A stretch of DNA of 64,000 nt, from the NCBI GenBank assembly GCA_030280995.1, contig JASXTE010000002.1, forward strand, positions 36,267,183 to 36,331,182. Direction: 5' to 3'. The position numbers and the translations under genes were made by a program. This document shows, one piece after another, positions 63,509 to 64,000 of this stretch (position 1 is its first letter; each line of letters begins with the position of its first letter). The notes beneath the pieces are model-generated. The model made no database searches, had not been told where the DNA came from, and saw nothing but the letters and a program-made list of their open reading frames with translations. This stretch comes from Hemileia vastatrix. Taxonomy: Eukaryota; Basidiomycota; Pucciniomycetes; Pucciniales; Zaghouaniaceae.

Positions 63509-64000
63509 ATGGATAACTTATATATGGATGAGATTGAAGTGGATGTTGACACTGAATCTGTAGGTTCTTCTAAATTAACTTACAAAAATTATTCAGCTGA
63601 CAAAAAACCTTTAGGATGTGGAAATGGCAGGAGAAGTGGCAAACCCCCCTCACCAAGAACCTCTGAAAGAAGTAAAACCTCTAATAAATCAGGACAATTC
63701 ACTCAAAGGTATAAAAATAAAAAAGATACCTCTAACCCAACAAGTAAACAATCTGTCCAGCCACATCAAAGAACTGAAGGCAGAAAGAATGAAGTACAAG
63801 GAAAGGGTAGACACACTCTGGCAGCAGATTCAGGAATTATTAAATCCCAAACAGGCTCAAACTCCTCATTTCCCAGCCTCCCAGCCTCAGCCTCAACCTC
63901 AGCCCAATCAGGTACCCAGCTCCTTTACACAAAATCAAAGCACTCAACAGGTGGAGAAGTGGAAATGGGATTACTTGATGAGCCATTAACAACAGAATGT
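63509..64000 (+). CDS. Gag N-terminus, family C Ty3 element (runs off window)
   Basis: Open from ATG 63509 (MDNLYMDEIEVDVDTESVGS) to the window end without a stop, at least 163 codons. It contains a basic GCGNGRRSGKPPSPRTSERS segment and, near the end, GGEVEMGLLDEP, which aligns with QMEMGLVSP of family A and QMEMGLVHP of family B. It overlaps a second ORF in the +1 frame at 63624. The match in layout to family A identifies it as gag even though overall similarity is low. Confidence 0.55.
   Translation, partial: MDNLYMDEIEVDVDTESVGSSKLTYKNYSADKKPLGCGNGRRSGKPPSPRTSERSKTSNKSGQFTQRYKNKKDTSNPTSKQSVQPHQRTEGRKNEVQGKGRHTLAADSGIIKSQTGSNSSFPSLPASASTSAQSGTQLLYTKSKHSTGGEVEMGLLDEPLTTEC
63624..63989 (+). 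CDS. Overprinted coiled-coil ORF ending WKWDY, family C
   Basis: It lies in the +1 frame of gag. It opens at 63618 and its first ATG is at 63624. It reads LTQQVNNLSSHIKELKAERM and then KYKERVDTLWQQIQELLNPK, a strong coiled coil, followed by a Pro/Gln-rich linker and VEKWKWDYLMSH at the stop (63989). The coiled coil, Gln-rich linker and terminal W-K-W-D-aromatic follow the same order and relative frame as in family A (22945) and family B (737). Role unknown. Confidence 0.6.
   Translation: MAGEVANPPHQEPLKEVKPLINQDNSLKGIKIKKIPLTQQVNNLSSHIKELKAERMKYKERVDTLWQQIQELLNPKQAQTPHFPASQPQPQPQPNQVPSSFTQNQSTQQVEKWKWDYLMSH

Overview
This window looks like a repeat-rich, AT-rich chromosome segment of a basidiomycete fungus, most likely a rust (Pucciniales). 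The evidence is short GT-AG introns of about 50-110 bp, chromodomain Ty3 elements, PIF/Harbinger elements with a rust-type Myb/SANT-like second protein, a TET/JBP-like oxygenase, and only three recognisable host genes. This assignment is inference from gene style, not from a database search.

Host genes. An actin-related protein 4 gene (35311-37442, minus, 7 exons), an iron-sulfur L-serine dehydratase gene (48005-51023, minus, 15 exons) and a small secreted cysteine-rich protein (51514-51867, minus). The rest is almost entirely mobile DNA.

Left part (1-28052). A truncated Ty3 element of family B (1-3076, minus) comes first. Then comes a composite PIF/Harbinger-type transposon (5017-28052; TIR AGGGGGTGTCAGTT, TSD AAT) carrying three genes: a Myb/SANT-like protein, a TET/JBP-like 2OG-Fe(II) oxygenase and a DDE transposase. 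Its transposase gene was split by an 8.9-kb chromodomain Ty3 element of family A (12808-27703, TSD GAGTC). That element was split in its RNase H region by a second, internally deleted family A element in reverse orientation (18689-24718, TSD ATTAC). This is a three-level nest, and LTR divergence judged by eye agrees with the order.

Middle (28053-41090). Fragments of a third chromodomain Ty3 family with ~300-bp LTRs, a Tc1/mariner relic, the Arp4 gene, a tRNA-derived SINE with a perfect 12-bp target duplication, and a 200-bp MITE.

Right part (41091-64000). A second copy of the composite Harbinger/TET transposon in reverse orientation (41091-47507), the serine dehydratase and secreted-protein genes, a copia tail fragment, a different and nearly intact Harbinger transposase (54084-55441), a Ty1/copia element (56491-61188), and the start of a Ty3 element of family C that runs off the window.

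Two observations stand out. First, three divergent Ty3 families (B at 0.4-1 kb, A at 14.5 and 22.5-23 kb, C at 63.5-64 kb) all carry, over the N-terminal gag region, a second ORF in the +1 frame. It encodes a coiled coil ending in W-K-W-D-W/Y, which is an apparently conserved overprinted gene. Second, a PIF/Harbinger transposon with a TET/JBP-like DNA-base-oxidase gene as a standing third gene is present in two copies with matching layout.
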